Assembly (NCBI RefSeq): GCF_043641665.1
Contig: NC_092184.1
Span: 21,589,108-21,653,107 of the forward strand
DNA from: Enoplosus armatus
Taxonomy: Eukaryota > Chordata > Actinopteri > Centrarchiformes > Enoplosidae
Direction: 5' to 3'
DNA: 64,000 nt
Of the stretch, positions 46,018-58,599 are shown piece after piece. The position numbers were made by a program, and so were the translations under genes. How positions within the stretch are numbered: position 1 is the stretch's first letter; every line of letters begins with the position of its first letter. The notes under the pieces were generated by a model. That model searched no databases and was not told where the DNA came from. It saw nothing but the letters and a program-made list of their open reading frames with translations.

Positions 46018-47139
46018 TCACATCTTGGTGACGTTGGGGGGGTCATTGATATCAATCACCTCAAAGCCCTGGTTGTCATGTCCATCTTTGGAGTGGTGAT
46101 GATGACCCTTGATGTTGTGGTAACAGTAGGCACAGTGTGCAGTGGCCACTGGCACCACCTTGGAGAAGTTGGAGAAATCTACTCTGTACTTGCCCTCTTT
46201 GCTTCTGGAGATGATGGGCAAGAAGTTGTAGCCCCACATGATCTCCTGAGGAATAAAAGAGGTCCGGACTTGGCAGGAAGAGCTGGTGGACTCTGCGGTG
46301 CCATCTAGGAAAACGACTAGCTCAAACTCTTGTTTGTGGAGCGTGTCCACTGCCATCTCAAAGAAGGGGCTGCTCTTGTCAATGATGTGGTAGAGCGTGA
46401 GAGGACATACAAAGAAGAGGTTGTCCTTCCCCGCATCAATCATGAAGTCGATGTTCACCTGGTCCATGATGATTGTCTCTCCATCTGGTGTGTTTGTTGT
46501 CCTCAGCAGCTTGCCATAGATCTGGCTTCCAATCATCAGGGTCTTGCGCAGGTTGGCCACTCTGATTGACAAGCAAAGAGAACCATTTTTGGGGCTGATG
46601 ACAGCTATGTCACTAAATGTAATGGTCTTAGCCCTCTTTTTGGGTGAAGAGATTTTGGACAGGATGACTCCGCACATGAAGCAGTTGATAATGGCTCCGA
46701 GGAGGGACTGGATGATGAGAAGGGCCACAGCACCTGGGCAGAGAGGGGTGAGTGCTCGGCCACCATACCCAATAGTTGTCTGGGTTTCAAGGGAGTAGAG
46801 GAATGCTGTGGTGAGTCCTACAACATTATCAACACATGGAGTGTGGTCTGAGGGGGGGTTTTGCCATGTCAGGTCTCCATTACTACGGGCAATCCAGTAC
46901 CACAGCAGGCCAAAAATGAACCAGCTGAGAGTGAAAGAGGCAATGAAGAGGAAGAGGACAAAACGCCACCGGATCTCCACAAAGGTGGTCCAGAAGTCAG
47001 CCAGGAAGGCGAAGTGTTTGCTGTACTTGAAGTTTCCGTATTCAATGTTGCAGCGACCATCTTTGGTCACTAGTCTGGTCCTGCGACTTCTTCGCTGTGT
47101 CATACAGTCCTGGAAAGGTTTGTTCATGAATCCAAACAT
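46018..47139 (-). CDS. kcnj1: kcnj1, Kir1.1 (ROMK)-type inwardly rectifying potassium channel
   Basis: Plasma-membrane K+ channel subunit (tetramer), 373 residues in one exon. Two membrane helices lie at about 58-83 and 136-162, with the pore loop between and selectivity filter TIGYG at 122-126. Cysteines C102 and C134 match the conserved extracellular disulfide. N152 equals ROMK N171, predicting weak rectification. PIP2-contact residues are kept (KKRAKT 167-172, R198-K199), as are R22 and R292 (ROMK R41 and R311). The C-terminal TKM is a class I PDZ ligand, as in human ROMK. Differences: V61 replaces the pH-gating K80; D98 replaces glycosylated N117; the RAR and NPNF signals of the tail are missing and four histidines occur at 346-349. 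PKA-site serines 44 and 219 are threonines here; S313 is kept. The splice acceptor lies 18 bases before ATG. Confidence 0.97.
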   Translation of the reverse strand: MFGFMNKPFQDCMTQRRSRRTRLVTKDGRCNIEYGNFKYSKHFAFLADFWTTFVEIRWRFVLFLFIASFTLSWFIFGLLWYWIARSNGDLTWQNPPSDHTPCVDNVVGLTTAFLYSLETQTTIGYGGRALTPLCPGAVALLIIQSLLGAIINCFMCGVILSKISSPKKRAKTITFSDIAVISPKNGSLCLSIRVANLRKTLMIGSQIYGKLLRTTNTPDGETIIMDQVNIDFMIDAGKDNLFFVCPLTLYHIIDKSSPFFEMAVDTLHKQEFELVVFLDGTAESTSSSCQVRTSFIPQEIMWGYNFLPIISRSKEGKYRVDFSNFSKVVPVATAHCAYCYHNIKGHHHHSKDGHDNQGFEVIDINDPPNVTKM

Positions 47140-47157
47140 TTCCTACAGGCTCACGAC

Positions 47158-49374
47158 CTATGAGACAATAAAACAGGAAAAAAAATATATACAGCATGTT
47201 AGTACAGTTACTTGTTGAATCCTTAGTTGTAAATGTAGATAACAATTACATTTCATAAGGCTTTTCAAGGCAGCCCTGGTCATTTAACCAGTCAGACAGT
47301 CACAGGCCCTCTCAAACTGTCAATCACTGTCTGCCAGGGGCTGAAAGGGAGATGTAAAAAGGGGAGATATTCAAGCTCATATTGTGCCAACGACAAATAA
47401 TGTATATGCACAGTTGGTGGTGTATTGTATATGCGACAATATTCAGGACTTTAGAAACATAAAAAACATGGAATGACTCTGCTGAAAGTAAACTGAGGGG
47501 GAAGTTGTTTATTTTAACTATTGAATTTTAGGGGTATTTTGAGAACCAAGAAAACTAATTTCATAATCAAGTCCAGTGGGCACCGGTCCTACTTCTGTGT
47601 ACATTAAGTATCTTTCTTGTTCCAAATGCGTTACTCCTCTTCCCATGGTTACATAGCTGACTCTCACTGTGGGCTGCTTATGTACAGTCTCACATGTTCC
47701 AAACTGCTCTGTCCCACTGCTGTTTTCATCCTCACTGAAAGGCTAGAGTCCTGGGGTGGATGCAGCACTGCAGTAAAGACTTGAAGTTAATGAGAAACAA
47801 AAGTTTCCACTGAAGCGTAACACATAAGTGCTCCAAATAAACCAAATAATTTGGGAATCTTGGTCCCATGCAAGTGTCTCAAAACAAGGATCAGCTTTGT
47901 TTGCTAAGTTTCAATGCTGCAAAAGTAAACGTGGCATTAAAATAATTTGTGCAAACCCAGCCAGAAGGCCAGCTGCTCAGAGACATAACAGTCTTTGACT
48001 TTATTCAAGCTCTGAGTTCTGAGTCGGTTGCTTGATGGATGGTAACTGGCAGTATTGGCCATACAAAGGTTTCCAAATAAGTCTGGCCTCTGTTCTTGCC
48101 AAGTCATGCAAACTACCCATTTAGATCATGCCATGCTTGTTAGCGAGTGTGAAGTAGTACAAAACGATCAGTGCAGTGAGTTTATGTTTTTGTTTTCAAC
48201 CCTCAAAGCTCACATCCAGTCATTGCCAAAAGAAATCTGATAATCACACTGTGTAGCTTGTTTGCAAGCTTTAATCATTTTGGAAGTAAACTTAGTCATT
48301 CTACACCTACTCATTAGGTCAGCATGTTTTCATACTGTAACAAAATATGTGCTGGAATAATTCCAGGTATTTAGTATTTTAATTGTATGTATGACAAGTT
48401 ACTCTAAATGATTGCTTTGCATTAGAGAACAACCACCTTTATGAATGTAAATGGCCAATGTGAAGAAAGTCAATTCTTGAGGAGCATCAACAATATAGTA
48501 GACACATAGCTTTAAATCTAAAAGGGCTTTACTGCCATGACTCAGACTCAAAGCATCAACATAAAGAATGATCAGAGTTAAAATCATGGTTCAAATGTAA
48601 TCAGTCAATCGAAGACTAGCAATCGATGTATATGCAAAGGGTCCTTGTACGGACAATACATTTTTTATTGTATTTTTCTTCTATTTTTCCTTGACACAGA
48701 CCTTTTGAATGTGCCTTTAATGCTAGTCTTTGACTGCCTGTGTTGAGCCATTTTTGCAGGTCATTATAATAAACGTTGTTCATGCTAAAAGCGTCGAGAC
48801 TCTTCTGTCCTTGGGCACTTTTGAGTTTGCTCAAAAAAACAACAAAAAAAAAAAGTAATATTGCTGCTTCTTTTGTATTATTATTATTTAATATTATTTA
48901 TTTAATTTATTTAAACTTATTTAAGTAATATATATTTCTATTATTCTGTGTGTCTAATTTATTATAATGCTGCAACTATTTCAGGCTTAGTTCATGAATA
49001 GCTACTTTCATTATTTTCATTATTGAAGTGGCTTGTGACTGTTACATAATTACATCCTACAGCAGGGATTTAGCAATACTTTTGATTTAAAAGGGAGATT
49101 ACTGGAATAGGTCTCTAATTAGCCTTAATGCCTAATTTGTAGCAAATGCTTTCTATTGTCAATGAGGCACAAACCAGCTTTATGAGCTAATATATAAAGT
49201 AAAAAGAAATTTTAACTGATCATTTAGTTGCAATTTATTATCTTATCTATTTTTTCGTCACAGGGACAGGAACTACTGTCACTAAGACATCATGCACACC
49301 ATATTGTTGCACTAATTGGTAAAAAAGATAAATATGTGAACATGAAAGTGAACTTTACTTCAGTCCAAACTCAC
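47158..49374 (-). other. kcnj1: kcnj1 5' UTR intron
   Basis: On the minus strand a consensus acceptor (ttattgtctcatag) ends at 47158, just before the kcnj1 leader, and a donor (caaatcag|gtgagt) lies at 49375/49374. The implied 2.2 kb intron would separate a non-coding first exon from the coding exon, as in mammalian KCNJ1. No other gene is seen inside it; an AT-rich stretch spans 48840-48960. Confidence 0.45.
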
Positions 49375-49515
49375 CTGATTTGAAGTGAAAGTAGTCAGAT
49401 GCAGATCCAGAGGTTAATGAATGTCAAACTCCAACTCAACCTTCTCTCCTCTCCGTCCGTCTCTTTCTTGTTCACAATTGATTGAGATGTTTTTTTAGGT
49501 GTGTCCTCCTCTTGT
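49375..49515 (-). other. kcnj1: Predicted non-coding first exon of kcnj1
   Basis: The minus-strand interval between the predicted start (about 30 bases below the TATA box) and the donor caaatcag|gtgagt is purine-rich leader sequence without a long frame. The exact transcription start is estimated from the TATA position. Confidence 0.4.
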
Positions 49516-49540
49516 GCCTGTTCACCAACACCTGTGTGCA

Positions 49541-49546
49541 TTTATA
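49541..49546 (-). promoter_or_regulatory. kcnj1: Candidate TATA box of kcnj1
   Basis: TATAAA on the minus strand (acagtataaatgcaca), about 170 bases upstream of the predicted first donor. A GC box (CCGCCCCC on the + strand, 49616-49623) lies 70 bases further upstream. The spacing is that of a typical vertebrate TATA promoter. Confidence 0.5.
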
Positions 49547-49615
49547 CTGTCCTGTCTCGGTGTGCTGAAAATCAGCCAGGTGATGTTTACGCCCACAGAG
49601 ACATGAAGTACCCCT

Positions 49616-49623
49616 CCGCCCCC
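49616..49623 (-). promoter_or_regulatory. kcnj1: GC box (Sp/KLF-type) of the kcnj1 promoter
   Basis: GGGGGCGG on the minus strand, 70 bp upstream of the TATA element. Supports promoter assignment but is weak evidence alone. Confidence 0.35.
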
Positions 49624-49937
49624 AAACACACGCACACACACATGCATACCCTTCCCCCAGCTCTAATAAGTTGTTTACCCCACAGACGCCTGGCACCACG
49701 GGCCAAGCTGACCTCTATCCGCCACACTCCCACTACAGTCTAGGAGTTGCTCTGGATTTACTGTAGGTTGTTTCAATTTGTGATATTAGAATTTAAGCTT
49801 TTTCACAGTTGCACTCACTCTAGAAAAAAGTGAATGTTGACAATGGACAGGCAAAACCTGCATGTACAGTATCTGTATGTGGTTCTGGTTCTCTGCGTCT
49901 CAATGACAAACAGACTGTGTGGCATTATTTGCAGTAT

Positions 49938-49957
49938 ACACACACACACACACACAC
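49938..49957. repeat. (CA)n microsatellite
   Basis: About ten CA units, upstream of kcnj1. Confidence 0.95.
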
Positions 49958-50032
49958 TTTTATTGGAATGTTTTTGGGAAATCACATTTTCAGTTGTTGT
50001 CAGTGTTTGGCAAGTGCAGCAGTGAATGTCTG

Positions 50033-50058
50033 AATTATTATTATTATTATTATTATTA
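50033..50058. repeat. (ATT)n microsatellite
   Basis: About eight to nine ATT units. Confidence 0.95.
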
Positions 50059-53000
50059 CTACATAGCTTTTCATCACCTGATATTAACATGTTATAATAA
50101 TCATGTTGTCCTGGAAATGCTGTATGTGTCCATGATAGAAAAGAGAATATAACTCACACTGGTCTCTGCATGTATTCCTCCACTTAAAATTAACACAATA
50201 AAAAAAGAAAAAGGTTTAACACGTCCCGGGCACAGTGTTGCCACTTTGAATCAAACATCAGCGCTTCACACCGCAGTCTTCTTCCTCCGAGCAATAAACA
50301 TTTTCCCCTCTCCCCCACAACTACAGAGCTGTGTTGTGATGAAATATGGGGACCATAGAACATAAATAGGTGATGGAGTGAGACAACAGAGGCTGCGAAG
50401 ATGAAAAAGAAGATGCTCTAGATCCAAACAGATAGCTCTCCGGGGTCAGCCAGGAACCAAATCAGTTCATGAGCTGAAGATGGTCTGACTGCTGAGGGGA
50501 GAAAAGTTGTGAATAGTGATGGGAGTCGTTTTTCAACTCTATTGTTCCCAGTAAAAGTGACGGAAAAGGCTGCAGTATTACCTTACATGCTGCAAAATGT
50601 GTATTGTATTGACAGCCACAATACATTACTGTTGATACACAACAAGATTAGGCCTGCCTGTTTTTTTTCTAAATCCATGCTATTGTAAAAGGATGACAAG
50701 CTTTTTGTGTTTAAGCTTTTTTCATTCATGAGGTGATTTGCCTGTTTGTTTAATCAGCTCCCTGGTTTTTAATCCCTTTTATGTCAGACAAAAGGCCGGC
50801 GAATAGCTACCAGACCACATAGCTGCACTGATTGTTGGGCTGGTTTAGCAACTTAAGAGCTGTGGAGGCTACATTTGATTGATAGCAATGCAATCCGAGA
50901 CAATTACTGCCACTGAATATTAATGACATGACAACCACAGATAAGTCCAACAGATAGGGTGATGCTGTTTCAGAATTATCAACAGAACTGATCATCAAGG
51001 GCCCTTTACATCAAATTACAGGCATTTAATTGTAGTGACCTTGTTGGATATGTGCAATTGATGTAGAAAGTAAAAACATAATAACGAAAAATGTTCTAAT
51101 AAACAGGTAAATACTTGTGTAAAAATAATGATACTTTTAATTGTAGGTCAAAATCTATGAAGTGAAATTGGTCAGATTGAATAAGCCAAACTGCATTCAT
51201 GTATCAATATACAGTATGCATTACAGACTGGATCAATATAAAGGCATTAAACACCATACTGTACATTGGTGAACCCTGTTTTTACTCACTGCTGCAACCT
51301 CTGGTGATAGGCTCACATTGTTGCATGTTAACTAATGTTCATGTTTACCTTTGCACTGATTAGTAAAACACAACACTGTCACTGCAAGCCCCCACTGTTA
51401 AGAAACACATGTTTGAGGGATCAGCACTTAAGTGCCTTTGATAAGTAGATGTCTCACAGTGATAGTAAACAATGGCAGTTTCTCCCCGCATCAATTGGAG
51501 CACTCAAATGAATAATGCCGGTTTCTGTATCAGTTTCTGTCAATCAGCTTTAGGGCCAAGAGGTTGCCACCGGTCAGGCAGTATTACATTACCTGCTAAC
51601 CTTCACTACCAGTAAGCTGATAACTACAGTAACAAAAAGATAAAACTGATAAACTGGAGACGGGTCTCTACATGTTGCTGCTCATACTTTTGTATGTTTG
51701 TATGGCTTAATCTACAGACGACCCCGTAACTTTGATAAAATTCCCTTTCACTGTTCAATAAATGATATGGTTTACCAGAACTAAAAACCAACGTGACCAA
51801 TGATAGCAATCACCACCTCTTTAGCCCCAAATTTACAGATTATGCACCATTTTTTACTTAATATTTACGTATTATATTATGTGTCATTAACTTTTATTTG
51901 TACAAAGTTATACCTGAAATAATTTATTTTTTGGCCACTTGAGGGCAGCAGAAAGTTTATATAGCTAGCTTGTTAGCTAGCAGTTATGTAAGTCCAATAT
52001 TCACTCTCTTTTAGCTCTTTTTTTGGGCTACCAACTCCTCAAGGAAATATCTGGCTCTTTAGTTGCTCCACAATGTTCACCAGCTTGTTGCTAATTCTGT
52101 GCTCCGAGCAAACCCCTTCCACATGCAAGTAGTGATGTGTGCCATTGTTAATATCAAGGTGTGAAAATGTTTTCATTCATCTTGTAATAAGCTGAAACAT
52201 AATGGTGAATGAGAATGTAAACCTCAAGGACGTGTTGAGCACACAGTTTACATGATGAACACCTTGAGGAATGTTAGACAAGACACCAATGTATCAGTAA
52301 GTCAGTTGTTTTTGTTGAATCAAACATGATATAAATTATAATAGTGTCTGAATCAAGGGAGCATCAGTGAGAGCTGAGGCAGAACCATTGTTTTCGGGGA
52401 AAACGGCATACTGGCAGGAAAACACCTGACATGTGAAACATTGGTGTCTCAAAAAGCAGAATGTAACCAAAGGGCAGATAGATGCTACAAGACCCACAAC
52501 AGGTGGTGCATAGCCAGTAGTATGACAAGATGCTCACAAACAGAGCCTGTTCAGCTGCAGTTATTGAACTTTTATTCTTCAATAAATCTACAATATACCA
52601 GACTCTGGAGATCTAGTAGTGTCTCCCCTGCCTTTCCTGTCTCTCTGTACTGTCCTGTCAAATATAGCGAAATACCAAAAAGAAAACTCACTTTAGTCTG
52701 TTATCTCTGTTACATTCTGCAAAGTCACAGAGTCACACACATATCCACAGAGTCAACATTTATTTTTTTTAAAAAGACAGAAAATACGTTTTGAATGAAA
52801 TCTACAAATACATGTGTGATATACACTTCAAAGCAGGTTAGTAGGAGAGAGTGGATTTAAAAGTCAGGACCATCCTGCATAAGCTTTGAACAGTGTGTCT
52901 ATAAACAGCATAGGTTTTGAGTCTTTCCTGATGGAAACTTACCTGGAGCTCAGACCCTTATTGTGCTGAAGGTTCCAGCCCCTCCAAATCAACAGCAACA

Positions 53001-53669
53001 GAGGAAAAGACACTTTTTCATTTGTTTTCATTAGTGGTCAATTGATGAATTTAATTGACAACACTTCTTAGGCTGCGAAATCAAGACCAGAGGTATCTTT
53101 TTAAGTCTGCTAACACTTGACGTAGGTCGTCCTTTCAAGCTGTTATGTTGTCATGACCCTTTAAGGCTCATATCCTGCCTCACTTTAGCCCCTTTGTGGC
53201 TCCCTTTTTGCCTGATTGCGCCTCCGACTTGAACACTTGCACACTGCTTAGTCTGTGAGCAGTTGATGGTGAGAGACGTCACTTTTAAAGACCTGATTAG
53301 ACTATTCTTTTTTTAGGTTGTAAGTAATCCATTGCTCTCGCTGCTCTTTTCAAGCCCATTCATTCCCCTTTTTTCTTTTTAGATATTTTTAAAAAGACTG
53401 TTCAGTTGCAAACCAGATCTGACTGTTTCACAACAGGAAAAAAATCCTTTGCTGTCAGAGTTAATGAAATGTTGCCTTGATCATTGAGCTAAAACCTTTT
53501 AATTAATTCTGGTGTGGCTAGAAATGAAGCCTTTGTCTTTATTTTCATTTTTTCCTTTTTGATTTGTGATTCAGGCATGCTTGGCAACACATAGTTTTAA
53601 CATTCACCATGTGGCTTCGTATTCTATGATCTGCTTGGGTTGAACTGAATAGGTCTTTACTTTGGGGAT

Positions 53670-53670
<1 letters not shown>

Positions 53671-53701
<31 letters not shown>
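53671..53701. repeat. (GT)n microsatellite
   Basis: Fifteen perfect GT units. Confidence 0.97.
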
Positions 53702-53703
<2 letters not shown>

Positions 53704-56700
53704 CAGAAAGGGAGGGTGAGGGGGGCCACACACTGATGGCAGCCATTTTGCTGGGTCATCATGTCACTGAGCATTCATATTCCATATCCATCATTCTGTG
53801 CTAAATGCCAAGCATTGCAATCCCAAGCTGTGCAATGTGCTTGTAAAGCATTTGCTTCTTGTGATAATACAAACATCAGCTGCAAAGCATTTCTCAGAAC
53901 ATGTCTTGCCACTCTGCTGCCTTGTTGTCCGCATACATTTGTGCAAGACCATCCAGTCTGGAAAACTCCGAGATGTAGGCATGCAAGCTGATGTGATTAT
54001 AATGATCTTAGGATCTGTGCATTCAGTATTGACTCCTTTGGGTGCAATGTCCATATCAATAGGAGACTTTGGCTGTCAGGCCTGAATGAGGACAAAGATG
54101 AGAAGCTGGGCCAACAGGGTCTGTGGGGATTTTCCACTACAGGACTCTTACGCTTTGATTGCATGTCCACTAATCATTGGGCTTCATCAAAACTGATGGA
54201 ATCCTGCATGTTTTTACTTTGCCATACTTCATCCCTTCATAAGCACAGTTGTTCTCTTAAACAAGAGATGACCTATTTCAACTTCGTAAGCAGATGGTTG
54301 GAATGTGACTGCAGTATGTGCAGTAGGCAATGAAGTGTAAGATGAAAGGCATGGCATAAACATTTAAAGCACAGCCAGGTTGGATGTGTTATGCAGGGCT
54401 GCAGGGCGATGCATAACACAGTTACACAAGTTATTTGTCTCTATTGTGTCTTATAGTCTGGGGTGTGATTCTATTTGCCCTGTGGACATGTGTAGAGATA
54501 AAATAAAAAGCTTGGAATACAAACTAAAATAACCTTATATATATATATATCTTATTTTCTTGAACAAATTAACAATATTACACATTTTAGGTATATTTTG
54601 ATGATTGCATTTCATTGTAATGTATGGCATGACTTTATATCATTAACTGTCAAAGTGTGAACTCCATGTTGAGAGTCTTTGGGGGGGTTCCCCTCCTGAA
54701 TCAATCAGCACTTTGGAGGTTCCCAAGGTCACAGGGGGATCACACATGTATTTCTGTCCTCCACTCTATATTCTCAGGTCACATTACAATTGTGTCTTCC
54801 TGTCATACACCCACCACTCAAAGGACTTCAGCCTGATTAAGCAGCCATGTAGCCTGAATAAGTAACTCAATCAAAGGCGAAAGAAAATACGAAACCCTTC
54901 TTAAAAGCTTAAAATCACTTCTCTCGCACACCTTGCCACAGTCAGTGGCATGTGTGGAATGAGCGCAAATTTTTGTACAATGTAAAGTGACACGCAGTCA
55001 CAAAATCCACCAGACAACACTGACCTATTGTTCCGCTTGAGTGATTATACCTTTTCTCAGTTGTGGATACGGCCGCTATATCACATTTCAAGCGTTTTCA
55101 CAGTTCTTTATCCTTCTTATGTGGCTACTTCATTATTTTTAATTTTTTTTATATCTCAAAGAGTAATATTCTCCAAATGAGAAAAATATATGGATCATTG
55201 TGTTACAAAGACTATTCTCTGCTTTGCAGTGGTTATAATGATGGCCCAACAGTGCTTCCCTGCATATTGAAATACGCACCGTTAGAAGAGAACTTAAACT
55301 AAACTTAAACCTTTCACTTGAATGTCTTTGAAGGTACCAGAGATCTAAAAAAATCCTTCTGCCTGCAGGGATGCTCAGAATGTCTCTCAGGAAGAACTGA
55401 CAGCCGTTCCCTGCAGACCATGTTTTTTAACACATGGCCATTAGAGGAGGTTGCACTAAAGCATGGGTGCGAAAGGTTTTTGACATCTTGGTCTTGGGCT
55501 GAAGCATAGCATAGATTACAGGGAAGAATGGGCCAGTGGGCAACGGACTGAAAAAGTCAAGCGGATATTCACAATTTCGTTTTATAAATGGGCATCCGCT
55601 TCCAAGGCTTAATATCTTCATGGTGTTGGAATGTTTCCCCAAATTACTTCTTAAAAATAATTTAATAAGGTAAAATATTTATGTCTCCCTGGAGCTATTT
55701 GGAGAGTCACGCAGGCAGTAATTGGCCCTGCTTTGGACTCAAATAAATACTCTCTCACCATAAACATTCCTTAATGAAATAAACAGTCCTCTCTGTGGTT
55801 CGTCGCGGTAACATCACTGATCAGTCTGCTCTTCACTGAGCAGGGCACATCAACCCACTTCAACGCACAAGATCGCCCACAAGACTTGGAAAAAGCTGTA
55901 CATTTTGCAAGCGATGACTAAGATAAACAACAATGCGAGAGAAATTCAAATATTGAGTTTTCAAGTTTGAGCCATTGATTTCAGGTAAAGGGAGCAAGCT
56001 GAAAATCTACTTGGTTTCGTCAACGGTCACCAATTATATCAGCCACTTACTACAAGTAGCTCTTACAGACAGAGACCAACGGAGAGATGCTGCTTCAACC
56101 TGCTTCAGACTGTCAGTAACTGATGGATTGTGACCAATACAAATCTGCAGTTTCTTGATCACAGCTTGTACACAATTTCAAAGATGTCCAAAATGTCTGG
56201 CGTATGTTACTGTAGAAGAGATCATTTCTAATTCCAGAATAGCAAAGTTTAGTCAATTTAAGGTGCAAGCCCCCAAGATAACTGCAGCAGCTGAACTTTT
56301 TTCACTCACTGCTATACCTCTTTCCTCCACATAGTGTCACTGTGTCTGGACTGTGCATAATCAGTCCCATTCTATTCACCAATCCAAATATGAAATAAAA
56401 ACAGAGCATTTGTGGTTGATGGTTTTAGCATAAAATGGAGACAATGGCACACAAAATATTCATTTTACAAGGTTTACATTTTGAAAGAAATCTACTTTAT
56501 GAAAAGAAGCTCTCACATACTTTTAGCCAAGTATTGTCAAATATAAAGATGTCTGTGTCTGTGGAGAATCTCTCATATTGAGAAATAATTCACAGTAATT
56601 CTGGTAACTCAACCTTGACTACTAAGGTAGATACAACTCCTTTATCACATGACTTCCACCATGGATACTTCAGTGGTCTTGTGCACAAGATAAAAACATG

Positions 56701-58079
56701 CTACAGTATTTCTAAATTATGTATTCACATATAACAAGCACAGTGCTGCGCTGTAGATCTTCACACTCACATAATTCATAATTTAAACGCTAATAGATGT
56801 ACTCATTCCCTAAAGTTAAGCTTCTCTTTACTATTAACGACACTGCATAAATATAGAAAAATAAGAAGTGCATAACGGTTGCCGCTATGCTCCTAAATCC
56901 TCATTTCAATGTAATGTCTTGAACCAATATGTTGACACTGATGAATTTGTTTAAGTTAAAGCTGCACCAGCTCGCTCAGATAGATTGTTTAATAATTTAC
57001 ACATTTCCATTGCAAACATACCTTGCCTCTTCATGCACTCACCAGCTCTCCATGCTATTAAATGCTGGCCTCCAGCTCTGCTCTTTGTGTAACACCAAAT
57101 GCAAAACACTTGGCAATCGGTTGAAAAGTTTAATATTTTAGACATTACGATACAGCAGTGCCCCATAAGCATTTCTGCTGAACTATTCAGTAGCGAGAAC
57201 AACAGTGCGACACATTTGCTCTGTTTTCTAAGGAATATCTCAACACACACACGCACACACATGCTCAAACACTTGAGACAACTGTCTCCATTATGCCCTT
57301 GTAGTGATATGTTTACTGCAGTTGTCCTCTGGTTTCCATTCCCGCTCCCTCTTGTTCCGGGCTGCTAGTAACAATGCAGTTCATCGCGGTGCCATAAGCT
57401 CTGACAAGAGGATCAATCAGAGCTAATGAAGCCCAGGAGGAGGTGAGAGAAAGCGAAGAGGGATGAGCCAAAGGGGAAGTGATTGGGAGAGTAAGGATGG
57501 GGGGCTGGAGGGAAAAGAATACAAGAGCCAAGGGAGCAGAGAGAGGATCACCTCCTCACTCCATGCAAGGAAGAACTAATTCCTCTTTCTTCAGTTATGC
57601 CCTCTGAAATAATCATTTCTTCACCTGATGGCCGTGGCCTGACATACACTATTGACTGTGGGCTGTGACACGCTGTTGCTGACCCCTGATACTGCTATCC
57701 CTGTTTCTGCAGAACGTGCAAATCAGTCATTTACATGTATTCTGTTCTATTTGTGTGGATTTAAGCCACGGTTTTCATGCTGCATGCGATGCAAATTTAT
57801 TTCTGCAGGAAGAATACCAAGAAAACAGTGAGCATAGGGGATAGAGCTCAGTTTATTTCATGTGGAAATCTCTGCATTGATAAATATTAAATAGGACTCA
57901 GAACATACATACCACTTCACTATTTGTATTAGGCGTCTTCATCGTGTCGTTCACCTTAGCAGGATAATCCTCGTCTATTAAAGGGCAGATGAAGAGCCTA
58001 TTATGTTGTGTTACCTACACCCCTTAACATTTAGTTCTACAATATACACTAGTTTCCTCCGAGCACTTGTGATAATGAA

Positions 58080-58400
58080 TGTGCCAAGAAGCTTTATTAA
58101 TGTGCGATGAGTGATTAATGTGAGGTGGTACAGTCAACTGAATGGATTTCTCCACAGGATGAACAGCCGAGGCAATAAGGTGGAAGGGGCTCGGCTTTGA
58201 TCAATAATGGTGTAACCTCAGGAGGGGAAATAATTACACGTGCCCTGGATCTGAACAACTGGGAGCCACGAGAGGCTGATCCACACACTGGATCCATGGA
58301 GTGCCGCTGCCAAAGGACAAGAATTTTTGCAATTAAGATCACCAACACTTCATGATCACTGCTGAGATTAGCACCGCTACCTCGGGAGCGAGTGTGAGCA
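58080..58400. other. Candidate conserved non-coding element
   Basis: A complex, tandem-repeat-free stretch with homeobox-type cores (attaatgtgcg, tgattaatgtg, caataattacacg) and a CCAAT-like box, surrounded by simple sequence. No intact exon boundaries. The call rests on appearance only. Confidence 0.25.
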
Positions 58401-58562
58401 TGGCCCCCGAACTCGTATCCCGCAGCCAAATCCCAAGCTCCTCATTATTGCAGCCTCACTCCTTGATGTTCTATAATCCGCTGTCATTGGCTCCCCGGCT
58501 GGTCGAGGCTGGGAAAAGAAGAAGTATCTCCCAGCCATCTCGCTGTGCCCCTGCGACTCAGC

Positions 58563-58599
58563 GGGGGGGGGGCACATGGAGGAACGGGGGGGGGGGGGG
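58563..58599. repeat. Two G homopolymer runs
   Basis: G10 at about 58563-58572 and G14 at about 58586-58599, 13 bases apart, with further short G runs nearby; capable of G-quadruplex formation and prone to sequencing error. Confidence 0.85.

Larger units (their letters stand above)
49750..58000. other. Gene-free DNA beyond kcnj1
   Basis: No exon with recognisable protein similarity is seen on either strand. Contents: (CA)n at 49938-49957, (ATT)n at 50033-50058, (GT)n at 53671-53701, a short (AT)n near 54537-54550. A CTCF-like core with one mismatch (ccacttgagggcag) lies near 51934-51947. The rest is AT-rich and unremarkable. Confidence 0.5.

Noticed and set aside
46078..47245. Several open frames on the + strand and in other frames across kcnj1
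   Set aside because: Shadows of the conserved kcnj1 coding exon on the opposite strand.
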